Shown piece after piece: positions 57,640 to 64,000 of a stretch of 64,000 nt of DNA. The first letter of the stretch is position 1; each line of letters opens with the position of its first letter. The notes under the pieces are model-generated. The model did not search any database, was not told where the DNA came from, and saw nothing but the letters and a program-made list of their open reading frames with translations. The DNA comes from Yoonia sp. F2084L (GTDB lineage Bacteria > Pseudomonadota > Alphaproteobacteria > Rhodobacterales > Rhodobacteraceae), in contig NZ_JALKAH010000002.1 in the NCBI RefSeq assembly GCF_023015625.1, positions 62,001 to 126,000 of the forward strand, given 5' to 3'. The position numbers and the translations under genes were made by a program.

Positions 57640-58482
57640 ATGCATGACCGTCCATACCGATCCGCTCTTTACATCCCCGGGTCCAAGGACCGCGCGCTGG
57701 ATAAGGCGCGCGGGCTGCCTGTTGATGTGATCCTGTTTGATCTGGAAGATGCGGTGGCACCCGATGCCAAGGTAGCGGCCCGCGACACGCTTTATGCAGC
57801 GCTGGCAGATGATGGCTATGGTGCCCGATTGAAGATCGTGCGGATCAATGGGCTGGATACCGAATGGGGTGCTGCGGATGCCGCAGCCGTCGCTGCGATG
57901 AACTGCGATGCGATTTTGCTGCCGAAGGTGAATGGCCCCGAAGATGTGGACAGGCTTGCCGCTTTGGTGCCTGATCTGCCGATCTGGGCGATGATGGAGA
58001 CGCCGCAAGGCATTTTGAATGCGCAGAGCATCGCTTCACACCCACGGATTGCGGGTTTTGTTTTGGGGACGAATGATCTGGCGAAAGATCTCAATTCACG
58101 GACCCGTGCCGCTTTGACGATGTCGTTGCAGCACTGCCTTTTGGCCGCGAAGGCTGCGGGGGTCGTGGCATTGGATGGTGTCTATAACGCCTTCAAGGAC
58201 GAAGAAGGACTGCGCGGCGAATGCGCCGAAGGTCGCGACATGGGTTTTGATGGCAAGACGCTGATCCACCCCGCCCAGGTGGCGATTGCAAACGAAGCCT
58301 TTGGCCCGACTGACGATGAAATTGATCTGGCCCGCCGTCAGATCGCGGCGTTCGAGGCGGCAGAGGCCGAAGGGCAGGGCGTTGCCGTGGTCGATGGCCG
58401 CATTGTTGAGAACTTGCATATCGTGACCGCCCGGGCGACCTTGGCGAAAGCTGACGCCATCGCCGCATTGGAGACCACATGA
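57640..58482 (+). CDS. mcl2: HpcH/HpaI-family CoA ester enzyme, probably (3S)-malyl-CoA thioesterase (Mcl2-like)
   Basis: Protein of 280 residues of the citrate lyase beta/malyl-CoA lyase fold: RSALYIPGSKDRALDKARGLPVDVILFDLEDAVAP (metal-binding E and D), IWAMMETPQGILN and DGKTLIHPAQVAIANEAFGP. It is shorter than malyl-CoA lyase Mcl1 (about 318). The order thioesterase-nnrU-DUF1737-mch is, as I recall, the mcl2 locus of Rhodobacter sphaeroides, where the enzyme hydrolyses malyl-CoA to malate. ATG 57640 is chosen for the GAGGAAG ribosome-binding site. Lyase activity cannot be excluded. Confidence 0.75.
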   Translation: MHDRPYRSALYIPGSKDRALDKARGLPVDVILFDLEDAVAPDAKVAARDTLYAALADDGYGARLKIVRINGLDTEWGAADAAAVAAMNCDAILLPKVNGPEDVDRLAALVPDLPIWAMMETPQGILNAQSIASHPRIAGFVLGTNDLAKDLNSRTRAALTMSLQHCLLAAKAAGVVALDGVYNAFKDEEGLRGECAEGRDMGFDGKTLIHPAQVAIANEAFGPTDDEIDLARRQIAAFEAAEAEGQGVAVVDGRIVENLHIVTARATLAKADAIAALETT

Positions 58483-59033
58483 ACTTACTGATCGCAGGAG
58501 TTGCCCTTTGGTGGGCAGCGCATTTGTTCAAACGGCTTGCGCCCGGACCGCGTGCGAAGCTCGGTGAACCTGGCAAGGGGCTTGTCACGGTTTTGATCGT
58601 GGTCAGTATTGTGCTGATGGTGCTGGGATACCGCGCCGCCGAGGGCGCAGTCTATTGGGGCCGTGAGCCGATGTGGGTTGGTATCAATAACCTTCTGATG
58701 GTCTTGGCCTTCTATTTCTACGCAGCTAGCGGTGCCAAGGGCGCCAAGATCTGGCTAGGTACAAAGGTGCGCCATCCGCAGCTGACAGGTTTCTCGATCT
58801 GGGCCTTCGCGCATTTGCTTGTGAATGGCGACACCCCTTCGTTCATTCTGTTCGGCGGTTTGTTGGTCTGGGCTATCGTTGAAATTCTTCTCATCAACAC
58901 GCAGGAAGGTCCGTGGAATCGGCCGCCGCAAGCCCCATTCAAGAAAGAGATCGTGGCAGTTGTGATCACGCTTGTGATCGTTGGCGTTGTGATGGGAATT
59001 CACTATGCGCTAGGCGTGACGCCTTGGGGGTAA
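58479..59033 (+). CDS. NnrU-family membrane protein
   Basis: Membrane protein of 184 residues with about five helices, matching the NnrU family (LAFYFYAASGAKGAKIWLGTKVRHPQLTGFSIWAFAHLLVNGD). NnrU was first linked to nitric oxide metabolism, but its biochemical role is unclear. The ATG overlaps the preceding stop (ATGA), so it is coexpressed with the malyl-CoA thioesterase-like gene. Nothing else here suggests denitrification. Confidence 0.88.
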   Translation: MNLLIAGVALWWAAHLFKRLAPGPRAKLGEPGKGLVTVLIVVSIVLMVLGYRAAEGAVYWGREPMWVGINNLLMVLAFYFYAASGAKGAKIWLGTKVRHPQLTGFSIWAFAHLLVNGDTPSFILFGGLLVWAIVEILLINTQEGPWNRPPQAPFKKEIVAVVITLVIVGVVMGIHYALGVTPWG

Positions 59034-59037
59034 CGGC

Positions 59038-59241
59038 ATGAAAATCTATCGTTTATTGACTGAGGATGACACATCGGCTTTTTGCCATAAGGTGTCTGAA
59101 GCCTTGTCCAAAGGATGGGAGCTTTATGGCGATCCGACCTATGCGTATGACCACGCCAATGGCGTGATGCGTTGCGGGCAGGCGGTGACGAAAGATACCG
59201 ACACGTCTTATTCTTCAGACATGAAGTTGGGCCAGCAATGA
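59038..59241 (+). CDS. DUF1737 small protein
   Basis: Protein of 67 residues with the DUF1737 pattern: MKIYRLLTEDDTSAFCHKVSEALSKGWELYGDP. Soluble, function unknown. It lies 4 bases after the NnrU gene and its TGA overlaps the ATG of mch. Confidence 0.85.
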   Translation: MKIYRLLTEDDTSAFCHKVSEALSKGWELYGDPTYAYDHANGVMRCGQAVTKDTDTSYSSDMKLGQQ

Positions 59242-60263
59242 CCAAGACGAACGCTGGCCGCTTTTTTGAAGATTATGCCATTGGCGATGTGATCACCCAT
59301 GCCGTGCCGCGCACCATTTCGGGGGGTGAGCGGGCGATGTATCATGCGCTCTATCCTGCAAGGGGCGCGCTGTATTCGTCGGATGAGTTTGCGCGGGCTT
59401 GCGGTTTGCCCGGCTCGCCAGTGGATGATCTGGTCACGTTCCATACTGTGTTTGGCAAGACGGTGCCGGATGTTTCGCTCAATGCTGTAGCCAACCTTGG
59501 TTATGCCGAAGGCCGCTGGCTACGCCCGGTTTATCCCGGCGATACGTTGGTTTCGCAGTCCGAAGTGATTGGGGTGAAGCAGAATTCCAATGGTAAATCT
59601 GGTGTTGTGTGGGTTCGGACCACGGGGCGTAATCAGCGTGACGAGGTGGTGCTGAGTTATGTGCGCTGGGTGATGGTGCGTAAGCGTGATGCAACGCCTG
59701 CGCCGCATACGGTAATACCAGAGCTTGCGGCTGCGGTGGCGCCCTCTGATCTTGTGGTGCCGGATGGTTTGTCCTTTGACGGCTATGATTTTGACCTTGC
59801 CGGTGAGCCGCATCGCATGCGTGACTATGCTGTGGGCGAAGTGATCGACCATGTTGATGGCGTGACCATCGAAGAAGCCGAGCATATGCTGGCCACTCGC
59901 CTGTGGCAGAACACTGCCAAGGTGCATTTTGATGCGACCAATCGGCCTGATGGCAAGCGGCTGATTTATGGCGGGCATGTGATCTCGCTCGCACGCGCGC
60001 TGTCTTTCAACGGCTTGGCCAATGCGCAGATGATCGTTGCGCTGAATGCGGGCGCGCATGCCAACCCTTGTTTTGCGGGCGATACGGTGCGGGCGTGGTC
60101 TGAGGTGCTGGATACGGCTGAGACTGCTGCTCCCGGCGTCGGCGCGATCCGGTTGCGATTGGTTGCGACCAAGGGTGATGCGGGTGTCTTGCGTGGCGAT
60201 GATGGCAAGTACCACCCGGATGTGCTGCTTGATCTGGACTATTGGGCGTTGATGCCTGTCTAG
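59238..60263 (+). CDS. mch: Mesaconyl-CoA hydratase
   Basis: Double hotdog (MaoC-like) protein of 341 residues that interconverts mesaconyl-C1-CoA and beta-methylmalyl-CoA in the ethylmalonyl-CoA pathway. The N-terminus (TKTNAGRFFEDYAIGDVITHAVPRTIS) and VDDLVTFHTVFGKTVPDVSLNAVANLGYAEGRWL match that family. The C-terminal MaoC half has KRLIYGGHVISLARALSFNGL. ATG 59238 overlaps the DUF1737 stop and is preferred over the longer open frame. Together with the malyl-CoA enzyme it links acetyl-CoA assimilation to malate and glyoxylate. Confidence 0.92.
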   Translation: MTKTNAGRFFEDYAIGDVITHAVPRTISGGERAMYHALYPARGALYSSDEFARACGLPGSPVDDLVTFHTVFGKTVPDVSLNAVANLGYAEGRWLRPVYPGDTLVSQSEVIGVKQNSNGKSGVVWVRTTGRNQRDEVVLSYVRWVMVRKRDATPAPHTVIPELAAAVAPSDLVVPDGLSFDGYDFDLAGEPHRMRDYAVGEVIDHVDGVTIEEAEHMLATRLWQNTAKVHFDATNRPDGKRLIYGGHVISLARALSFNGLANAQMIVALNAGAHANPCFAGDTVRAWSEVLDTAETAAPGVGAIRLRLVATKGDAGVLRGDDGKYHPDVLLDLDYWALMPV

Positions 60264-60312
60264 CCCCACAGATGTGATTTGCGCGGGCCTGATCCACCGC
60301 TAGGGTGACCGT

Positions 60313-60984
60313 ATGCGTGCGATCTTTTGTGCCTGTCTGATAAGTTTTGCCGTTCCCGCGCAAGCGTGCGAGGTCGCCTTGATGCTGGCAGTCGATGTGT
60401 CAGGGTCTGTCGATCCGACAGAGTATCGCATCCAGATGGAGGGGTTGGCTGCGGGATTACTGGACAGTTCGGTCTCGGCCGCGCTGATAAGCGGTCAGTC
60501 AAAGCTGGCGTTGATGCAATGGACTGGCACCAGCCGTCAGGAGGTTGTGATTGGTTGGACGACAATGCGCGACGATACGGATGTCCTGGCCTTTGCCAGC
60601 GAGGTGGTCGCCGCACCGCGCCTTTGGCGTAATTTCTCGACCGCGATTGGAGAGGCATTGGCGTTGTCGCTGACACACTTCGCGCAGGTGCCCGAGTGCG
60701 CGCGTCATGTTCTCGACATCTCAGGCGATGGCCCAAGCAATGAGGGGCGTTTGCCCACTTCGGTCTGGTCCGAATTGCAGGCGGCAGGTGTCACCGTGAA
60801 TGCGTTGGTGATTGAGGCCAGCATACCTGGACTAACCAAGTATTTTGAAAGTGACGTGATCACAGGGCCGGGCGCCTTTGCCGCGACGGCCAATACTTTT
60901 GATGAATATCCGCGCGAAATCGCGCGCAAACTGCTGCGCGAATTGACCAAGTCTTTGGCCGCCGCGGAGTTAAGCGGTCGTTAA
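60313..60984 (+). CDS. DUF1194 secreted von Willebrand factor A-like protein
   Basis: Protein of 223 residues. A signal peptide (MRAIFCACLISFAVPAQA) is followed directly by a VWA-like domain with the MIDAS motif in MLAVDVSGSVD (DxSxS), SGDGPSNEGRLPTS and GPGAFAATANTFDEYP near the end. This is the DUF1194 family of alphaproteobacteria. Likely periplasmic metal-dependent protein binding; partner unknown. Its stop is 3 bases before the first TGTGATCACA box of the sdh promoter. Confidence 0.85.
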   Translation: MRAIFCACLISFAVPAQACEVALMLAVDVSGSVDPTEYRIQMEGLAAGLLDSSVSAALISGQSKLALMQWTGTSRQEVVIGWTTMRDDTDVLAFASEVVAAPRLWRNFSTAIGEALALSLTHFAQVPECARHVLDISGDGPSNEGRLPTSVWSELQAAGVTVNALVIEASIPGLTKYFESDVITGPGAFAATANTFDEYPREIARKLLRELTKSLAAAELSGR

Positions 60985-60986
60985 CT

Positions 60987-61017
60987 TGTGATCACAGATT
61001 TTCTAAGTGTGATCACA
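60987..61017. promoter_or_regulatory. Paired TGTGATCACA operators upstream of sdhC
   Basis: Two exact TGTGATCACA copies at 60987-60996 and 61008-61017, centres 21 bp apart, identical in spacing to the pair before sucC. They lie about 140-170 bases before the sdhC ATG, where the sdh promoter must be. Candidate GntR operators linking succinate dehydrogenase to the suc operon. Confidence 0.8.
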
Positions 61018-61157
61018 AGCTGTAGAAACCCACCAACACGCGACCATTTTTCACGCATCTATCGTGTCAGCCCGCGTGACTCTGCCAAAAAAATCGTGCA
61101 AAAAGAACCCAAAGGCGTCGTCTCGCCGGACGACACATGCCAACGAAGGGAACAGTT

Positions 61158-61541
61158 ATGGCTGACGTGAACCGGGGCAATCGCCCGCTTTCACCGCATT
61201 TGACGATTTATCGTCCGCAATGGACCTCAATGTCCTCAATTCTTGTACGGATCACGGGCAATGCGCTGATCGTGGCTGCATTGATGATCGTTTGGTGGTT
61301 CGTCGCCGCCGCTGCGGGGCCTGAGGCTTTCGCAACCGCAAACGGGTTCGTGACCAGCTGGTTTGGCGATTTGGTCATGACACTGTCTGTCTTGGGCCTG
61401 TGGTATCACCTGCTGGGCGGCTTGCGCCACTTGGTCTGGGACAGCGGGCGCATGCTTGATGTTGATAAGTCTGAACTGGCGGCGCAAATGATGATGGTGC
61501 TGTCGGTGTTGTTGACCATCTTTACCGTTATTGTCGTTTAA
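61158..61541 (+). CDS. sdhC: Succinate dehydrogenase cytochrome b556 subunit
   Basis: Membrane anchor of 127 residues with three helices. NRPLSPHLTIYRPQWTSMSSILVRITG is the SdhC signature at the N-terminus. The haem-ligand histidine is in WYHLLGGLRHLVWD. ATG 61158 is chosen, giving the normal N-terminus MADVNRGNRPLSPHL. First gene of sdhCDA(B). Confidence 0.95.
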   Translation: MADVNRGNRPLSPHLTIYRPQWTSMSSILVRITGNALIVAALMIVWWFVAAAAGPEAFATANGFVTSWFGDLVMTLSVLGLWYHLLGGLRHLVWDSGRMLDVDKSELAAQMMMVLSVLLTIFTVIVV

Positions 61542-61554
61542 GGGGGGCGCAGAC

Positions 61555-61926
61555 ATGGCATTTTTGACCGACCGCAAGCGCGCAACCGGTATGGGGTCTG
61601 CCAAGACCGGAACACACCATCACTGGCAAATGATGGTAACCTCCGTCGCTTTGCTGGTGCTGACGCCGCTTTTCATCTTCACCTTCGGGTCGATTCTTGG
61701 GTCCTCCTATGAAGAGGTGATTGCCTATTATCAGCGTCCATTCCCGGCTGTCGTCGCGATCCTGACCTTGTTGGTTGGCTTTTTTCATTACCGGTTGGGT
61801 GTCCAAACCCTGATCGAGGATTATGTTCACGGTTTCGCCCGCAAAGCGGCGATCATCTGCATGATCTGTGTATCCTATGCGGCGGCTGCCTTTGCGATCT
61901 TCGCAATCATCCGCATCGCCCTTTAA
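61555..61926 (+). CDS. sdhD: Succinate dehydrogenase hydrophobic membrane anchor
   Basis: Membrane anchor of 123 residues with three helices. FFHYRLGVQTLIEDYVHG carries conserved His, Asp and Tyr residues near the quinone/haem site. ATG 61555 follows a G-rich ribosome-binding site (GGGGGGCGCAGAC). It pairs with SdhC to bind haem b and quinone. Confidence 0.94.
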   Translation: MAFLTDRKRATGMGSAKTGTHHHWQMMVTSVALLVLTPLFIFTFGSILGSSYEEVIAYYQRPFPAVVAILTLLVGFFHYRLGVQTLIEDYVHGFARKAAIICMICVSYAAAAFAIFAIIRIAL

Positions 61927-61947
61927 TTCTTTCGGAGCAACCTCAAG

Positions 61948-63753
61948 ATGGCAGCCTACGAATACGAAACACATACCTATGACGCGATTGTTGTAGGGGC
62001 CGGCGGCGCTGGGCTGCGGGCAACTTTGGGTCTGGCTGAACAAGGCCTGCGCACCGCCTGTATCACCAAGGTCTTCCCGACCCGTTCGCACACTGTGGCC
62101 GCTCAGGGTGGCATCGCCGCGTCCTTGGGCAATATGGGCCCGGATAGCTGGCAGTGGCATATGTATGACACGGTCAAGGGTTCGGACTGGTTGGGTGACA
62201 CTGACGCGATGGAGTATCTGGCGCGAGAGGCACCGAAGGCGGTTTATGAGCTGGAGCACTACGGCGTGCCGTTTTCGCGCACCGAAGAAGGCAAGATTTA
62301 TCAACGGCCCTTTGGCGGGCACACGACTGAGTTTGGTGAAGGCCCGCCCGTGCAGCGCACTTGCGCCGCCGCTGACCGCACCGGCCACGCCATTTTGCAC
62401 ACGCTTTATGGTCAGTCGCTGAAACAGCAGGCCGAATTTTACATTGAATATTTCGCCCTTGATCTGATCATGTCGGATGACGGCATCTGTCAGGGTGTGA
62501 TCGCGTGGAAGCTCGATGACGGCACGATGCATGTCTTCAACGCCAAAACCGTTGTGTTGGCGACTGGCGGCTATGGCCGTGCGTATTTCAGTGCCACATC
62601 TGCCCACACCTGCACAGGTGATGGTGGCGGTATGGTGGCCCGTCAGGGACTGCCGTTACAGGATATGGAATTTGTGCAATTCCACCCGACGGGCATCTAT
62701 GGTGCTGGGTGTCTGATTACTGAGGGTGCGCGCGGCGAGGGTGGTTATCTGACCAATTCCGAAGGCGAGCGGTTCATGGAGCGCTATGCGCCCAACTACA
62801 AAGACCTTGCCCCGCGCGATTACGTCAGCCGCTGCATGACGATGGAAATCCGCGAAGGCCGCGGTGTGGGGGCGGGCGGTGATCATATTCACCTGAACCT
62901 GAACCACTTGCCGAAAGAGGCTTTGGCCGAACGGCTACCGGGTATTTCAGAAAGCGCGCGCATCTTTGCGGGCGTCGATGTGACGAAAGAGGCGATCCCG
63001 GTGCTGCCGACCGTGCATTACAATATGGGTGGTATTCCGACGAACTATTATGGTGAGGTTTTGAACCCCACCAAAAAGGACCCAACCGCTGTTGTGCCGG
63101 GTCTGATGGCTGTGGGCGAGGCGGGTTGTGCCTCTGTTCATGGGGCGAACCGGTTGGGATCGAACAGCTTGATCGACCTTGTGGTCTTTGGCCGTGCGGC
63201 AGCGATCCGTGCTGGTGAGGTTGTCGATCGTGATGCGCCGAACCCGACGCTGAACCAAGCTTCTGTTGACCAGTGCTTTGACCGCTTCGACGGGTTGCGC
63301 CATGCGAAAGGGACAGTTGGCACCGCCGAACTGCGTCTTGAGATGCAGAAAGCGATGCAGGCGGATGCAGCGGTGTTCCGCACCGACAAGACGCTCGGCG
63401 AAGGTGTGGCGAAGATGACGGCAATTGCGGAAAAGATGGACGATCTCTCGGTCACCGACCGCAGCCTTGTCTGGAACAGCGATCTGATGGAGACGCTGGA
63501 ACTGACAAATCTGATGCCAAACGCACTGGCCACGATTGTGGGTGCTGAGGCGCGTAAGGAGAGCCGTGGCGCACACGCGCATGAGGATTACGCGACGCGC
63601 GATGATGAAAAGTGGCGGGTGCATACACTAAGCCACATTGATGCAGCCAAAGTGAAGTTGAGCTATCGCCCGGTGATCACGAAAGGTTTGACCACCGAAG
63701 CCGAAGGCGGCATCTCTGAGGCCAAGATCGCACCCAAAGAGAGGACATTCTGA
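61948..63753 (+). CDS. sdhA: Succinate dehydrogenase flavoprotein subunit
   Basis: Flavoprotein of 601 residues that oxidises succinate to fumarate. FAD-binding [20 protein letters not shown] is followed by H48 in [11 protein letters not shown], the covalent FAD attachment site. The active-site region [19 protein letters not shown] and [19 protein letters not shown] are present. Its TGA overlaps the ATG of the following lipoprotein gene, so sdhB must lie beyond the window. Confidence 0.97.
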   Translation: MAAYEYETHTYDAIVVGAGGAGLRATLGLAEQGLRTACITKVFPTRSHTVAAQGGIAASLGNMGPDSWQWHMYDTVKGSDWLGDTDAMEYLAREAPKAVYELEHYGVPFSRTEEGKIYQRPFGGHTTEFGEGPPVQRTCAAADRTGHAILHTLYGQSLKQQAEFYIEYFALDLIMSDDGICQGVIAWKLDDGTMHVFNAKTVVLATGGYGRAYFSATSAHTCTGDGGGMVARQGLPLQDMEFVQFHPTGIYGAGCLITEGARGEGGYLTNSEGERFMERYAPNYKDLAPRDYVSRCMTMEIREGRGVGAGGDHIHLNLNHLPKEALAERLPGISESARIFAGVDVTKEAIPVLPTVHYNMGGIPTNYYGEVLNPTKKDPTAVVPGLMAVGEAGCASVHGANRLGSNSLIDLVVFGRAAAIRAGEVVDRDAPNPTLNQASVDQCFDRFDGLRHAKGTVGTAELRLEMQKAMQADAAVFRTDKTLGEGVAKMTAIAEKMDDLSVTDRSLVWNSDLMETLELTNLMPNALATIVGAEARKESRGAHAHEDYATRDDEKWRVHTLSHIDAAKVKLSYRPVITKGLTTEAEGGISEAKIAPKERTF

Positions 63754-64000
63754 TGCGTGCTTTAGCTCTTCCTTGTACGGCTGTGCTCATGCTGGCCGGT
63801 TGTATGCAGGACCTTGGCCCTGCTGGTGATACGCTGGCGCGTGATGCGGCAAAAGGTGTGGTCAATACCACCGTACAAAGCCGGTTCCCGGGCGTTGATG
63901 CACGGCCCTATACCGACTGCATCATTGATAACGCATCAGGTGGCGAGATTATCCAGATCGCTGAAGCGGCCCTTGTGGGGACCAGTCAGGCAACGACCAA
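63753..64000 (+). CDS. Lipoprotein of unknown function between sdhA and (presumably) sdhB, cut by window end
   Basis: The first 82 codons of a gene whose ATG overlaps the sdhA stop (TGATG). The N-terminus [17 protein letters not shown] is a lipoprotein signal with lipobox LAGC (C17), so the product is probably lipid-anchored in the periplasm. The mature start has a TDCIIDNASGGEI stretch. No family recognised with certainty. It is translationally coupled to the sdh operon. Confidence 0.75.
   Translation, partial: MRALALPCTAVLMLAGCMQDLGPAGDTLARDAAKGVVNTTVQSRFPGVDARPYTDCIIDNASGGEIIQIAEAALVGTSQATT

Noticed and set aside
58961..58970. TGTGATCACG in the NnrU gene (and TGTGATCACC at 59288, CGTGATCACA at 60855) as further GntR operators
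   Set aside because: Each has one mismatch to the 10-bp palindrome and lies inside coding sequence without the paired 21-bp spacing. They were not counted as sites, though weak binding cannot be excluded.
58479..59033. NnrU as evidence of a denitrification locus
   Set aside because: No nitric oxide or nitrite respiratory genes are nearby, and the gene is fixed in an ethylmalonyl-CoA pathway context.
61528..62607. 359-residue open frame on minus opposite sdhD and sdhA
   Set aside because: Antisense to clear sdh genes; no recognisable protein family.

Overview
The window looks like a chromosomal segment of a marine alphaproteobacterium of the Rhodobacteraceae (roseobacter group). The evidence is the gene order sdhCDA, mesaconyl-CoA hydratase, DUF1737, NnrU, malyl-CoA thioesterase-like, mdh, sucCD-sucAB-lpd (from memory this resembles Rhodobacter sphaeroides), together with a nasST-nrt-nirBD-nasA cluster, a TIGR02300 protein, dense operons with ATGA/GTGA stop-start overlaps, and moderately high GC. 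No rRNA, insertion sequence, prophage or CRISPR array was seen. One tRNA gene, Ala(GGC), is present.

Layout. 1-1764: two serine beta-lactamase-like hydrolases, the first cut by the window edge and the second with a probable N-terminal frameshift. 2067-5313: divergent katG and oxyR with a palindromic box between them. 5310-10274: a LysR regulator divergent from dabB-dabA, an energy-coupled inorganic carbon accumulation complex. 10275-24118 (minus): nitrate assimilation, reading nasT-nasS, an RNA leader with a two-hairpin ANTAR target and terminator, nrtA, nrtB, a double ATPase, nirB, nirD, nasA, a TrpD2-like protein and cysG. 24260-28597 (minus): a spermidine/putrescine-type ABC importer. 28707-37773 (minus): a Liv-type ABC importer bracketed by two AMP-forming acyl/aryl-CoA ligases, with two orphan membrane or secreted genes embedded in it, and a divergent PAS hybrid kinase plus response regulator (37938-40573). 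40656-43473: tRNA-Ala, TIGR02300, a YgjP-type metalloprotease, a GntR/FCD regulator and a TerB-like membrane protein. 43682-64000: a central-carbon supercluster (lpd, MAPEG, orphan, sucB, sucA, DUF805, sucA-start remnant, orphan, sucD, sucC, a glycosyltransferase, mdh, a TauE-family exporter, a small secreted protein, malyl-CoA thioesterase-like, NnrU, DUF1737, mch, a DUF1194 protein, sdhC, sdhD, sdhA and the start of a lipoprotein gene).

Main observations. (1) The exact 10-mer TGTGATCACA was found five times, all between genes: once in a 22-bp perfect palindrome directly before the GntR gene, and as pairs spaced exactly 21 bp before sucC and before sdhC. This matches the general FCD-GntR operator form and suggests an autoregulated GntR repressor of 2-oxoglutarate dehydrogenase, succinyl-CoA synthetase and succinate dehydrogenase. 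(2) The nrtA leader carries two hexaloop hairpins with A1/G4, the second sharing bases with an intrinsic terminator, which is the expected NasT antitermination switch. (3) A diverged copy of the sucA 5' end lies upstream of a DUF805 gene inside the suc operon, like a scar of gene insertion. (4) A 16-bp direct-repeat element is shared by the mdh/TauE intergenic region and the malyl-CoA thioesterase promoter.

All calls rest on reading translated sequence, motifs and gene context. No database search was possible, so substrates of the transporters and CoA ligases are inferred only.
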